In this document: positions 1-7,028 of the stretch, in pieces
Position numbering within the stretch: the first letter of the stretch is position 1
How the letters are laid out: every line of letters begins with the position of its first letter
Assembly: GCA_902767025.1 (NCBI GenBank)
Contig: CACXFZ010000116.1
Coordinates: 1 to 9,193 of the forward strand
Origin: an uncultured Coriobacteriaceae bacterium
GTDB lineage: Bacteria > Actinomycetota > Coriobacteriia > Coriobacteriales > Eggerthellaceae
DNA length: 9,193 nucleotides
Direction of reading: 5' to 3'
Made by a program: the position numbers and the translations under genes
Notes under the pieces: generated by a model
The model's input: only the letters and a program-made list of their open reading frames with translations
Database searches by the model: none
Told to the model about the DNA's origin: nothing

Positions 1-576
1 ATAAGCGTATGCAGGATGCGCTGGGAAGACCCTGCAGGTGATTCGATAAACGCGGCGGGAGAGGCGAGGCCGCGGCTGGTCTTTCTGGTCGTCGAGCTCG
101 AAAAAGTGCGCAGGCGCTATAATCGCCTGGACGGGGAGGTGATGGCAGACCGCCTGACGGCATGGCTCTACCTGCTCGCCAGCGGCTACCGTGACGAAGC
201 GGAGGTGGATGCGATGAGCCTGAACGTGAAGAGCATCGAAGAATTCGCCCAGCAGTACGGGCGTGCCATCAACGATCCCGAACTGGAAAAGGCATACGAT
301 GCCTACCTGTGGTCCGAGCGCGAGATGCAATCGCAGCGCGACTGGGCAGAGAGGGTTGGCCTGGAAAGAGGGGTCAGGAAAGGCCTCGAGAAAGGCATCA
401 GGAAAGGCCTCAGAGAAGGCCGCGAGAGAGGCCTCAGAGAAGGCCGCGAAGAAGGTCGCGAAGAAGGTCGCGAAGAAGGTCGCGAAGAAGGAGCCAAAGA
501 AGAGGCCAACCGCATTGCTGCGCTGATGCGCGAGAAGGGCTATTCCGAAGAGCAGATCGCCGAGCTGTTCGCATAG
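1..576 (+). CDS. Rpn-like PD-(D/E)XK family protein, C-terminal part (5' end cut by window edge)
   Basis: The frame is open from base 1, and the first ATG is at 16, so the gene probably begins outside the window. The visible part has a hydrophobic strand ending in VVELEKV, where family members often read IELPK. A helical segment follows (LTAWLYLLASGY, about residues 48-59 from the ATG at 16), then ELEKAYDAYLWSEREMQ. The tail, about residues 114-160, is low complexity and highly charged, built of RKGLxKG, REGRERG and REEG units. It ends with an EANRIAALMREKGYSEEQIAELF helix pair. This arrangement is typical of the C-terminal half of Rpn/PDDEXK_2 recombination-promoting nuclease or transposase-like proteins, whose tails vary in repeat number. 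The catalytic core residues are not in the window, so activity cannot be judged. If translation really began at 16, the 186-residue product would lack the nuclease core. The family call rests on pattern recognition. Confidence 0.6.
   Translation: MSVCRMRWEDPAGDSINAAGEARPRLVFLVVELEKVRRRYNRLDGEVMADRLTAWLYLLASGYRDEAEVDAMSLNVKSIEEFAQQYGRAINDPELEKAYDAYLWSEREMQSQRDWAERVGLERGVRKGLEKGIRKGLREGRERGLREGREEGREEGREEGREEGAKEEANRIAALMREKGYSEEQIAELFA
445..492 (+). repeat. 12-bp tandem repeat inside the Rpn-like gene
   Basis: Four consecutive copies of a 12-bp unit (cgcgaagaaggt) start at 445, 457, 469 and 481; the last differs only in its final base. Each unit encodes Arg-Glu-Glu-Gly. More diverged copies of the same pattern (aaaggcctcaga-like) extend upstream to about 365. 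Because the unit is a multiple of three, gain or loss of copies would change tail length without breaking the frame. Confidence 0.9.
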
Positions 577-645
577 CCTTCCTTAACGCGGCGCGATCGG
601 CTGCTCAGGCCCGCCTTGGCGAAAGCGACCGCGTCCAGTCGCCGC

Positions 646-2265
646 TTACCCGCACGCGCAGCCACCTCTGAAACCATCGCACCAGGCGCATGCCGAAGGC
701 GTTGCCGCCATGCCGCCCAAGGCGCTTTCGCGCAGCTCGAAGGGCAGCGATCGACCCACCTTGTACATGGCCTCCACCGTCTCGTCGAACGTCGACAGGT
801 TCTGCACGCCCGCAAGTGCGATGTCGGCGGAAACCAGGGAAACCATGGCGGCCGCGGCGTTGCGCTTCTGGCAAGGCGTCTCCACCAGGCCCGCCACCGG
901 GTCGCACACCAGGCCCAGCATGCTTTCCAGCGCGTTGCCCGCCGCGTTCATGCAGTCGGAGGGCGAGCCGCCGGCGATGTGCGCGACGGCTGCCGCGGCC
1001 ATCGCCGCTGCAGATCCGATTTCTGCCTGGCACCCTCCTTCGGCTCCGGAGACCGTGGCGTTTCGGGCGATCAGATAGCCGATGGCGGCTGCCACCACCA
1101 GTGCATCGCGCATGGTGGCGTCGTCGAGCCCCCGCTCGTCCTGCAGGGCAAGGAGCACGGCGGGAATCACGCCCGAGGACCCTGCCGTGGGAGCCGCAAC
1201 GATGCGTCCCATCGATGCGTTCGTCTCCAAAACGGCGAGTGCGTAGCGCATCGCGCGGGCGGGAAGCCCGGCCAGCGTGCCTGTCCCTGCCTCCGAGCAC
1301 GAGGCTACGAGGTTGGCCTCTCCTCCTATCAGCCCGCCCATTGTGCGCGGCGGGTTCCCGATGGGATCGGTTGCCGAAGCCCGCATCACGCCCAGCACGT
1401 AGTCCAGGTAGCCGTCGAGCCCGTCCTCCTCTCCAAAGGCGGTGCACAAGGCGCGCTCGCGCATGCGGAAGGCCTCGTTGATGGTGCAGCCGTGCTCCTG
1501 GCAGAACGCATGCAGCTCCGACCCGCTTGCGAAGTCCAGCTCCTCGAAGCGCGCAAGGTCGGCCGCACTTGGTTCGCCCAGCGCGGAATCCGCGTTGTTG
1601 GCGGGGATGGTGCGCATGGCTTCGATTGAAGGATGCTCGAGGATGGCATCGCACACGTCGGCGGGAATCAGGCTGTCTGTTTCCAGTACGGTGTAGGCGC
1701 GGGTGCCCTTGCGCTCGCGGTAGCAGCTCACGCTCGCTATGTTGATGTTCGACTTGCTGATCACCGTCATGATGTGCGCGAGCACGCCCGGCACGTCCTG
1801 CTGTCTGATGACGGCGCTGGAGTTCTCCCCGGTGATCTGCACGGCGATGTCGTTGATGCGGGTGATCACCGCCGCCCCGCCGCCGATGCTTTCCCCGCGC
1901 ACGGACAGCTCTGTGCCGTCCTGTTGGCGCATGACGATGTCGACCGTGTTCGGATGGTCGTACGGCTCGTCGGGCAGGGGAGTGAACACGATGCCCATTC
2001 CAGCCTCGCGTGCCATGTCGATGGAGTCGCGTATGCGCAGGTCGTCGGCGGGAACCCCCAGGATGCCAGCGCACAGGGCGCGATCCGTGCCATGCCCGGT
2101 ATAGGTATGCGCGAACGAACCGTACAACTTGAATTCCACCTGTGCGGGAGGCGCGGGGCAGAGCCTGCGCGCCATGGCGGCGATGCTCAGCGCCCCTGCG
2201 GTGTGGCTGCTCGAAGGTCCGATCATGACCGGTCCGATGATGTCGCTCAATCGCTGTGTCTTCAT
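646..2265 (-). CDS. sdaA: L-serine dehydratase, iron-sulfur dependent, single chain with ACT domain
   Basis: This enzyme deaminates L-serine to pyruvate and ammonia in the cytoplasm using a [4Fe-4S] cluster. The 539-residue product carries the beta domain first, with the signature GPSSSHTAG at residues 16-24. An ACT-like segment follows at about 155-200 (VPGVLAHIMTVISKSNINIA), then the catalytic alpha domain from about 240. Likely cluster cysteines are C412 (GGCQAEIG), C454 (GLVCDPV) and C465 (ETPCQKRN), placed as in known bacterial serine dehydratases. The APTAGSSGVIP stretch at 358-368 is also characteristic. The last 14 residues hold four cysteines (526, 529, 536, 538); in the Legionella enzyme a C-terminal cysteine reaches into the active site. 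The frame stays open 33 codons upstream, but the ATG at 2265 has an AGAGGA site just before it and begins the conserved region. It lies 52 bp after the glutaminase gene, probably in one transcript. Some enzymes with an ACT domain have separate alpha and beta chains; here they are fused. Confidence 0.95.
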   Translation of the reverse strand: MKTQRLSDIIGPVMIGPSSSHTAGALSIAAMARRLCPAPPAQVEFKLYGSFAHTYTGHGTDRALCAGILGVPADDLRIRDSIDMAREAGMGIVFTPLPDEPYDHPNTVDIVMRQQDGTELSVRGESIGGGAAVITRINDIAVQITGENSSAVIRQQDVPGVLAHIMTVISKSNINIASVSCYRERKGTRAYTVLETDSLIPADVCDAILEHPSIEAMRTIPANNADSALGEPSAADLARFEELDFASGSELHAFCQEHGCTINEAFRMRERALCTAFGEEDGLDGYLDYVLGVMRASATDPIGNPPRTMGGLIGGEANLVASCSEAGTGTLAGLPARAMRYALAVLETNASMGRIVAAPTAGSSGVIPAVLLALQDERGLDDATMRDALVVAAAIGYLIARNATVSGAEGGCQAEIGSAAAMAAAAVAHIAGGSPSDCMNAAGNALESMLGLVCDPVAGLVETPCQKRNAAAAMVSLVSADIALAGVQNLSTFDETVEAMYKVGRSLPFELRESALGGMAATPSACAWCDGFRGGCACG

Positions 2266-2269
2266 GTCT

Positions 2270-2275
2270 TCCTCT
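2270..2275 (-). promoter_or_regulatory. Ribosome binding site of L-serine dehydratase
   Basis: AGAGGA on the minus strand lies 4 nt before the ATG at 2265. It supports this start over the upstream in-frame ATG at 2364, which would lie inside the glutaminase gene. Confidence 0.7.
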
Positions 2276-2317
2276 AAGGTCGCGTGCCGCAATGCGCAAC
2301 GCGCCGAGTGCCCGTCC

Positions 2318-3313
2318 TTAAGCCTCGGCCCCGTCTTCGATGTAGGGATGGTAGTCGAACGCATGCAGGTGCAGGGCGCGCGACAGGTACTCCAATGCGG
2401 CGAACCCCGCCACGCTGTTCCCCCTGTCGTCCAGGGCAGGACCGTACGACCCGATGCCCAGCCTTCCGCGCACGCTGCAGGTGATGCCGCCGCCCACGCC
2501 GCTCTTCGAAGGAATGCCGACGCGCACGCCGAATTCGCCCGACCGGTCGTACATGCCGCAGGTGAACATGATGCTGTTCACGCACCGCGTGTTGCGGGGG
2601 CTCAGCAGATGTTCCCCGGTGAGCGGGTTCTGCCCGTCGTTTGCCAAGGTCAGGCCCAGGCCCGCCAGCGAGACCGCGTTCACGTTCAGCGAGCACATCT
2701 TGAAGTACAGGTCGAGCACTTCTTCCGGATCGGCGGGCAGCACGTCCTTGCTCTTCAGCAGGTAGGCGATGGCACGGTTGCGGTCGCCTGTGTCCGTTTC
2801 AGATTGGTACACCGCCTCGTTCAGGTCGATGTCGTCGTCCATGCACATCCGCCGCGTGTAATCCAGCAGGTCGTCAAAGCCGCATTCGGTGGCCAGCAGC
2901 CCGATCATCTGCATCGCGCCCGCGTTGATGAGGGGGTTGTAGGGAAGGTTCGAAACGGTGTCGAGCTTGATGATGGAGCTGAACGAGTCGCCCGACGGCT
3001 CCATCAGCACGCGCGAGAACACCTCTTGCGATCCGAACCGCTTCAAGGCCATGGCCAGGCTCACGACCTTGCTCACGCTCTGGATGGTGAAACGGGTGCT
3101 CGCGTCCCCGCGGCAGATGGTGGTGCCGTCCTTCGTCATGACGGCGATGCCGAACGCATCTTCGTCGGCTCGCGCCAGCTCGGGAATGTAGGTGGCCACG
3201 CGACCCTCGCCGCGTGCGTCCATCCCGTATTGGTAGGCACGCTCGAGTTCGGCGTCGAGCACCTGGGGGTCGGTTTGCCAGCTTCCCAGGGTGTCGGGAG
3301 TGGTGATTTCCAT
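2318..3313 (-). CDS. glsA: Glutaminase (serine-dependent beta-lactamase fold)
   Basis: Hydrolyses L-glutamine to L-glutamate and ammonia in the cytoplasm. The product is 331 residues, slightly longer than the roughly 310 of other bacterial glutaminases. The catalytic SxxK motif is S79-V-S-K82 (within FTIQSVSK). The other substrate-site residues of the family are present in order: N130 (NPLINAGA), E172 (QSETD), N179 (RNRAIAY), Y203 (DLYFKMCSL), Y255 (CGMYD) and V273 (KSGVGGGI), so the enzyme should be active. The ATG at 3313 follows AAGGAG at 6-nt spacing, and homology begins here although the frame is open far upstream. It is the first gene of a probable operon with serine dehydratase. The pairing suggests amino-acid catabolism, with ammonia release that may also help against acid; that role is inferred. 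Confidence 0.96.
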   Translation of the reverse strand: MEITTPDTLGSWQTDPQVLDAELERAYQYGMDARGEGRVATYIPELARADEDAFGIAVMTKDGTTICRGDASTRFTIQSVSKVVSLAMALKRFGSQEVFSRVLMEPSGDSFSSIIKLDTVSNLPYNPLINAGAMQMIGLLATECGFDDLLDYTRRMCMDDDIDLNEAVYQSETDTGDRNRAIAYLLKSKDVLPADPEEVLDLYFKMCSLNVNAVSLAGLGLTLANDGQNPLTGEHLLSPRNTRCVNSIMFTCGMYDRSGEFGVRVGIPSKSGVGGGITCSVRGRLGIGSYGPALDDRGNSVAGFAALEYLSRALHLHAFDYHPYIEDGAEA

Positions 3314-3319
3314 GTGTTG

Positions 3320-3325
3320 CTCCTT
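3320..3325 (-). promoter_or_regulatory. Ribosome binding site of glutaminase
   Basis: AAGGAG on the minus strand with a 6-nt spacer to the ATG at 3313. It fixes the start within an open frame that runs antisense through the next gene as far as 4150. Confidence 0.8.
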
Positions 3326-3327
3326 GC

Positions 3328-3355
3328 TTGCACTCAGATGAACGCTGCCTATGAT
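3328..3355 (+). promoter_or_regulatory. Possible sigma-70-type promoter in the divergent intergenic region
   Basis: TTGCAC (3328-3333), a 16-bp spacer and TATGAT (3350-3355) read toward the folate gene, whose GTG is about 95 bp further on. Read the other way, the same spot gives TATCAT (3356-3351), a possible -10 for the glutaminase operon, but I see no good -35 for it. A second TATGAT at 3422-3427 also lacks a well-spaced -35. The call rests on consensus matching only, and promoter consensus in this lineage is not well known to me. Confidence 0.35.
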
Positions 3356-3438
3356 ACGCCATGCGCAGGCAGTGATGCGCCCGTAGGCATCTTGTCTGTG
3401 GTTTCGCGTCCTGCAACGGGCTATGATGGGCACGCGAG

Positions 3439-3444
3439 AAGGAG
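3439..3444 (+). promoter_or_regulatory. Ribosome binding site deciding the GTG start of the folate gene
   Basis: AAGGAG, continuing as AAGGAGAGG, ends 7 nt before the GTG at 3452. There is no in-frame ATG nearby at the start of the conserved region, so this site is the main evidence for the GTG start. Confidence 0.8.
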
Positions 3445-3451
3445 AGGTGTC

Positions 3452-4036
3452 GTGGACGGCACGGTTGGGCAGGAAAAGGTCGCTGCCCGGAACGCCTTGC
3501 TGCAGGCAAGGTCGGATCTGGGGCAGTGGGAGCGAAGCCGCTTGGATGCGCTGATAGCCGAGCACGTGCTGGAAAGCCCGTGTTTCCAACAGGCAGATGC
3601 CGTCTTCTCCTACGTCTCGGTCGGTGCCGAGGTGGACACGCGCGCGATCATCGAGCGTTGCCTCGGGCAAGGGAAGCTGGTGGCCGTGCCGCGGTGTGCG
3701 CCGGGCAGGACCCTGGAGTGGTACCGCGTGGGCAGCCTCGAGGGGCTCGAGAAGAGCGCCTTCGGCATCCTCGAGCCGCCGGCCAATGCCGAGCGCCTGG
3801 TGGATGCGCACGCATGCGAACACCCGCTCGCGATCGTGCCAGGCCTGTCCTTCGACGGGCAGGGGTACCGGCTTGGGTACGGCGGGGGCTACTACGACGG
3901 CTTCCTCGCCTGTTTTCCCGGCGTCTCGCTGGGGCTGTGCCGTTCCTGCCAGGCAAGCGGGCATCCGCTGCCGCGGGAAGCCCACGATGTGCCTGTGCAT
4001 CTGGTTGCAACAGAGCAGGGGATTGTGCGGGTTTAA
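3452..4036 (+). CDS. fau: 5-formyltetrahydrofolate cyclo-ligase (5,10-methenyl-THF synthetase)
   Basis: Converts 5-formyltetrahydrofolate to 5,10-methenyltetrahydrofolate with ATP, returning stored or inhibitory formyl-folate to the one-carbon pool in the cytoplasm. The 194-residue product is of normal family length. An N-terminal helix with K9 and R13 (EKVAARNALLQAR) is followed by a FSYVSVGAEVDT strand region (52-63). The family signature spans 128-152: IVPGLSFDG, then YRLGYGGGYYDG, the glycine-rich phosphate-binding loop. The end holds DVPVHLVATEQG, also typical. The start is GTG at 3452, chosen from a strong AAGGAG site 7 nt upstream; the frame is open much further upstream but only antisense to glutaminase. 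It is followed after 26 bp by a radical SAM gene, so the two are probably cotranscribed. Confidence 0.95.
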   Translation: MDGTVGQEKVAARNALLQARSDLGQWERSRLDALIAEHVLESPCFQQADAVFSYVSVGAEVDTRAIIERCLGQGKLVAVPRCAPGRTLEWYRVGSLEGLEKSAFGILEPPANAERLVDAHACEHPLAIVPGLSFDGQGYRLGYGGGYYDGFLACFPGVSLGLCRSCQASGHPLPREAHDVPVHLVATEQGIVRV

Positions 4037-4062
4037 GGTAGGCTTGCGTCGAAAGGACGATG

Positions 4063-4962
4063 ATGCATTATTCGGGAACCACATTTCGGCCGCCGTTCGA
4101 GGCCAACTCGCTGTTGTTGCAGGTGACGAAGGGCTGCAGCCACAACGCATGCACGTTCTGTAGCATGTACCGCACCGTGAGGTTCGACGTGTCGCCGTTT
4201 TCCGAAGTCGAGCAGGACATCGCCGAAGCGGCGATGCTGCGCCAAGACGCCACCCGCGTGTTTTTGGAAAACGGCGATGCCTTCTGCCTGCCGGCCGACC
4301 ACCTGCTCAAGGTGGCCGACATGATCCACCATGCGCTGCCAAACGTGCGCGGCATCGCGGGCTACGCGCGCATCCAGAATATCGCCTCGAAGACCGATGA
4401 AGAGCTCGAGTCGCTGGCGCACGCCGGGTTCAAGGGCTGGAACATCGGCCTCGAGTCGGGTCTGGACGACGTGCTCTCGTTCATGAGCAAGGGATACGAC
4501 GCTGCCGAGGCGCGCACGCAGCTGCTGAGGTTGCGCCAGGCCGGGCTGGCGTTCAGCGTCAACATCATCATCGCGGCGGCGGGGCCCAACCGAATGGAGG
4601 AACACGCTGCGGCAAACGCCGCCATCGTCAACGACGTCCAACCCTACCTGGTCTTCGTCTCGCCCCTGCATGTGGATCCGGGCACTCCGCTCGAAGGGAT
4701 GCTGGCGCGGGGCGAGTTCGTCGAATCCGGCCTGGGGCAGTACATCGACGAGGAGATGATGTTCCTGCGCCAGCTCGAGATGGACGACTGCATCTTCTTC
4801 GGCACGCACATCAGCAACCCCGTCGGGGTGGCCGGACGGCTTCCCGCCGACAAGCAGGCCCTGTTGGACGCCCTGCAGGAAGGCAAGGACGAGTACCCGC
4901 GCGAGATGCTCGATTCGCATCCCACCAAGGGCGCCGAAGGGCTCATCGTCTCGGCGAACTAG
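4063..4962 (+). CDS. Radical SAM protein of unknown substrate with CX4CX2C motif
   Basis: The product is 299 residues. Cysteines C25, C30 and C33 (GCSHNACTFC) are expected to bind the [4Fe-4S] cluster that cleaves S-adenosylmethionine. The spacing is CX4CX2C rather than the usual CX3CX2C. Downstream are LENGDAF (68-74) and the radical SAM barrel motif GLESG (129-133), then VNIIIAAAGPN near 167-176. The protein ends soon after the barrel, with no obvious second cluster or B12 domain. GCSHNxCxFCxMY resembles a widespread family annotated only as radical SAM protein; I do not know its substrate. There are two adjacent ATGs: AAAGGA (4052-4057) is only 2 nt from the ATG at 4060 but 5 nt from that at 4063, so the second is preferred. 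It lies just behind the folate cyclo-ligase in a likely operon, but a folate-related role is only a guess. Confidence 0.88.
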   Translation: MHYSGTTFRPPFEANSLLLQVTKGCSHNACTFCSMYRTVRFDVSPFSEVEQDIAEAAMLRQDATRVFLENGDAFCLPADHLLKVADMIHHALPNVRGIAGYARIQNIASKTDEELESLAHAGFKGWNIGLESGLDDVLSFMSKGYDAAEARTQLLRLRQAGLAFSVNIIIAAAGPNRMEEHAAANAAIVNDVQPYLVFVSPLHVDPGTPLEGMLARGEFVESGLGQYIDEEMMFLRQLEMDDCIFFGTHISNPVGVAGRLPADKQALLDALQEGKDEYPREMLDSHPTKGAEGLIVSAN

Positions 4963-5011
4963 GATGCGCGGCGAAGGCCCCTGCACGCCCCGGCACATCC
5001 TGTCGCAGATG

Positions 5012-7027
5012 CTAGCTTGCCTTGCGCACGAGGCGCTGGAAGTCCTTGCGGTCCGCATCGCTCAGATCGATGCTGCGCAGCAAGTCGTCGATGGTGTCGA
5101 AGGTCGCCGTGCCCTTGTGCTGAGAGTCGCGCATGACCATGCCGAATTCGATCACGCTGGCGGCGAAGCGCCAGTCGTCCCCGGGGTCGGCGGCCGTGTT
5201 CGACTCGTCCACGGCGAAGCTCTGCTCGCGCGCACCCGACCCGTCTGCAGGTTGGTAGCGCATCGTGCAGGTGAGCCAGTCGCTGCTGTCGGGGTTGCCC
5301 GTGGCGCCTTCGCCGTATTTCAGATCGGGATGCGCGACGTCGAGGGCGGAATCCGCCAGGACCACTTCGTAGGCCACGGTGAACTGATGGTCGGGTCCGA
5401 TTTCGCCGGCGTCCTTGCCATCGTCGCGGAAATCCTCGTCGGCCAGTGAGCGGTTTTCGTAGCCGATCAGGCGGTAGCCCTTCACGTGCGCGGGGTTGAA
5501 CTCCACCTGCAGCTTCACGTCGTTGGCAAGAGGCACCAGATTCGCACTCAGGTTGCGCCCGAACACGCGCTCGGCCTCTTCTTGGCAGTCGATGTAGTGG
5601 TAGTTGCCGTTGCCGTGGTCGGCGATGGTCTCCATCTTGTTGTCCTTGTAGTTGCCGTCGCCGAATCCCAGCACGGACAGGTAGATGCCGCTTGCGCGCT
5701 TCTGGTCCACGAAGTCCTCAAGTGCCGATTCGCTGCTCATGCCCACGTTCAGATCGCCGTCGCTTGCCATGATGATGCGGTTGACGCCGCCTTCGATGAA
5801 GTGCTTTTCGGCAAGCTCGTAGGCCATTTTCAGTCCTGCCTCGCCGTTGGTCGAGCCATCGGCATGCAGGCGGTCGATGGCGCGCTGGATCTGGCGGGCG
5901 TCCGAGCCCGAGGCCCCGTCGAGCACGACCTCTTCGGCTCCGGAGTAGGTGACGATGCTGATGCGGTCGGCGTCGGTGAGCTGGTCGGTGAGCTCGGCGA
6001 AGGCGTCCTGGAGCAACGGAAGTTTGTTGGGCTGGTCCATCGAACCGGACACGTCGATCAAAAACACCAGGTTGCGTCCTGCTTCGTTCGAGCGTTGCTC
6101 GGGGGCCGTGGCGAATCCCATCACCAGCAGCTTGGTGTCGGGGTTCCAGGGGCAGTCGCCCACGCGCACGGTTGTGCCGAACAGGTCGTCTCCCTGGGGC
6201 TGGTCGTAGTCGTAACGGAAGTAGTTCAGCATCTCCTCGATGCGGATGGCGCCCTTCGGGATTGCGCCGCTTTGGGCGTAGTACGGATCGATGGCGACCT
6301 CTCCTTCTTCCGCTGACGCGTCATCTGCATCCAGGTAAGCCCACTCGTCGTAGACGTCGTCAACGCCGTACCCCTGGTTGATCAGCCGACGCAGGTTGGC
6401 GTATGACGCAGTGTCGGCATCGGCCGCAAGCGTGGAGAGGGGGCGGGTGTAGGTGCTGACGAAGCCGGGCTCGTCTATCGCTGTGTACTCTTCCGTGTTG
6501 AAGCTTGCGAGCGGCTCGCCTGGCAGGGAGTAGGACAGGGATTCCCCGGCTGCGAAACCGTCTGCAGCGTTCGCCGCCGCCTCGGGCGCATAGCCGTACG
6601 AGTCCATCTCCCCGGTCGTCTGCTTGCCTGCCGGTGCGGTTGCCTCGACGGTTGCGTTGGATGCGTTCTGGTCCAGCGTCTGGGCGGCAAGGAAGCCGAC
6701 GCCTGCGACCAGGGCCAGGCAGGCGGCGGCGGGCAGGGCTATCTTCCAGGCGGCTATGCGCTTGCGCGGGGTCGGCTGCTGTCCGTTTGCCTCGAAAGTG
6801 TGCTTGGAGGCCGCCGGAGGCGCGACGGGTGCGCCGGCACGTGCGGATGCTGTCCGTGCGGCATCCTCTGCGGGCGCGGGAGTGGCCTGCGAAGCCAGGA
6901 CCTTGTTCAGCATGCGCTCCGTGGCCGCTTCGTCCGGTCCGATCGACTCGAACGCGTCGTGCACGCGTTGCTCGAGCGCATCGCGGGTGTCATGTGCGTG
7001 TTCGCCGGTGTTCGTGTTGCGCGTCAT
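5012..7027 (-). CDS. Membrane-anchored YfbK-type von Willebrand factor A protein, putative sigma partner
   Basis: The 671-residue protein has an N-terminal cytoplasmic part (1-90) that is helical near 16-46 and Ala/Pro-rich afterwards. One membrane helix lies at about 93-116 after the basic RKR, giving an N-in, C-out topology. The outer part has RPLSTLAADADTASYANLRR (195-214) and IRIEEMLNYFRYDYD (261-275), typical of the domain preceding vWA in YfbK-like proteins. The vWA domain at about 318-490 has an intact MIDAS metal site: D325-x-S-G-S-M330, T393 and D423. The C-terminal region, with MRDSQHKG and FQRLVRKAS, matches the DUF3520-type end. An acidic insert of about 40 residues (219-260) separates the two conserved pieces of the pre-vWA domain. 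The ATG at 7027 follows GGAGG at 6 nt and lies 1 bp past the sigma factor stop, so translation is probably coupled. The N-terminal part may act as an anti-sigma segment; this is inferred from context, not from a recognised anti-sigma motif. Confidence 0.92.
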   Translation of the reverse strand: MTRNTNTGEHAHDTRDALEQRVHDAFESIGPDEAATERMLNKVLASQATPAPAEDAARTASARAGAPVAPPAASKHTFEANGQQPTPRKRIAAWKIALPAAACLALVAGVGFLAAQTLDQNASNATVEATAPAGKQTTGEMDSYGYAPEAAANAADGFAAGESLSYSLPGEPLASFNTEEYTAIDEPGFVSTYTRPLSTLAADADTASYANLRRLINQGYGVDDVYDEWAYLDADDASAEEGEVAIDPYYAQSGAIPKGAIRIEEMLNYFRYDYDQPQGDDLFGTTVRVGDCPWNPDTKLLVMGFATAPEQRSNEAGRNLVFLIDVSGSMDQPNKLPLLQDAFAELTDQLTDADRISIVTYSGAEEVVLDGASGSDARQIQRAIDRLHADGSTNGEAGLKMAYELAEKHFIEGGVNRIIMASDGDLNVGMSSESALEDFVDQKRASGIYLSVLGFGDGNYKDNKMETIADHGNGNYHYIDCQEEAERVFGRNLSANLVPLANDVKLQVEFNPAHVKGYRLIGYENRSLADEDFRDDGKDAGEIGPDHQFTVAYEVVLADSALDVAHPDLKYGEGATGNPDSSDWLTCTMRYQPADGSGAREQSFAVDESNTAADPGDDWRFAASVIEFGMVMRDSQHKGTATFDTIDDLLRSIDLSDADRKDFQRLVRKAS

Positions 7028-7028
7028 C

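Noticed and set aside
577..645. Possible terminator between the convergent Rpn-like and serine dehydratase genes
   Set aside because: A 5-6 bp stem (GCGAC/GTCGC on the minus strand) can be drawn near 625-645, but there is no following T-run, so I do not call a terminator.
303..671. Repeat-encoded alternative open frames on both strands across the Rpn-like tail
   Set aside because: A 12-bp periodic sequence stays open in several frames. Their products are low-complexity Arg/Ser/Lys strings, and only the frame ending at 576 has flanking family-like sequence.
605..2299. 564-codon minus-strand open frame overlapping serine dehydratase in another frame
   Set aside because: Its translation is Arg/His/Gly-rich and looks like a frame shadow; the overlapping frame encodes a complete serine dehydratase.
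2129..3451. Long plus-strand open frame running antisense to glutaminase and into the folate gene
   Set aside because: Its upstream part has no recognisable domain and lies opposite a glutaminase with all active-site residues intact. The open frame comes from high GC content. Only the part from 3452 is coding.
4963..5011. Bidirectional terminator between the radical SAM and vWA genes
   Set aside because: The 49-bp convergent gap shows no clear inverted repeat with a T-run.
4033..5058. 341-codon minus-strand open frame opposite the radical SAM gene
   Set aside because: It shows no conserved motif, whereas the plus strand has the cluster cysteines and barrel motifs.
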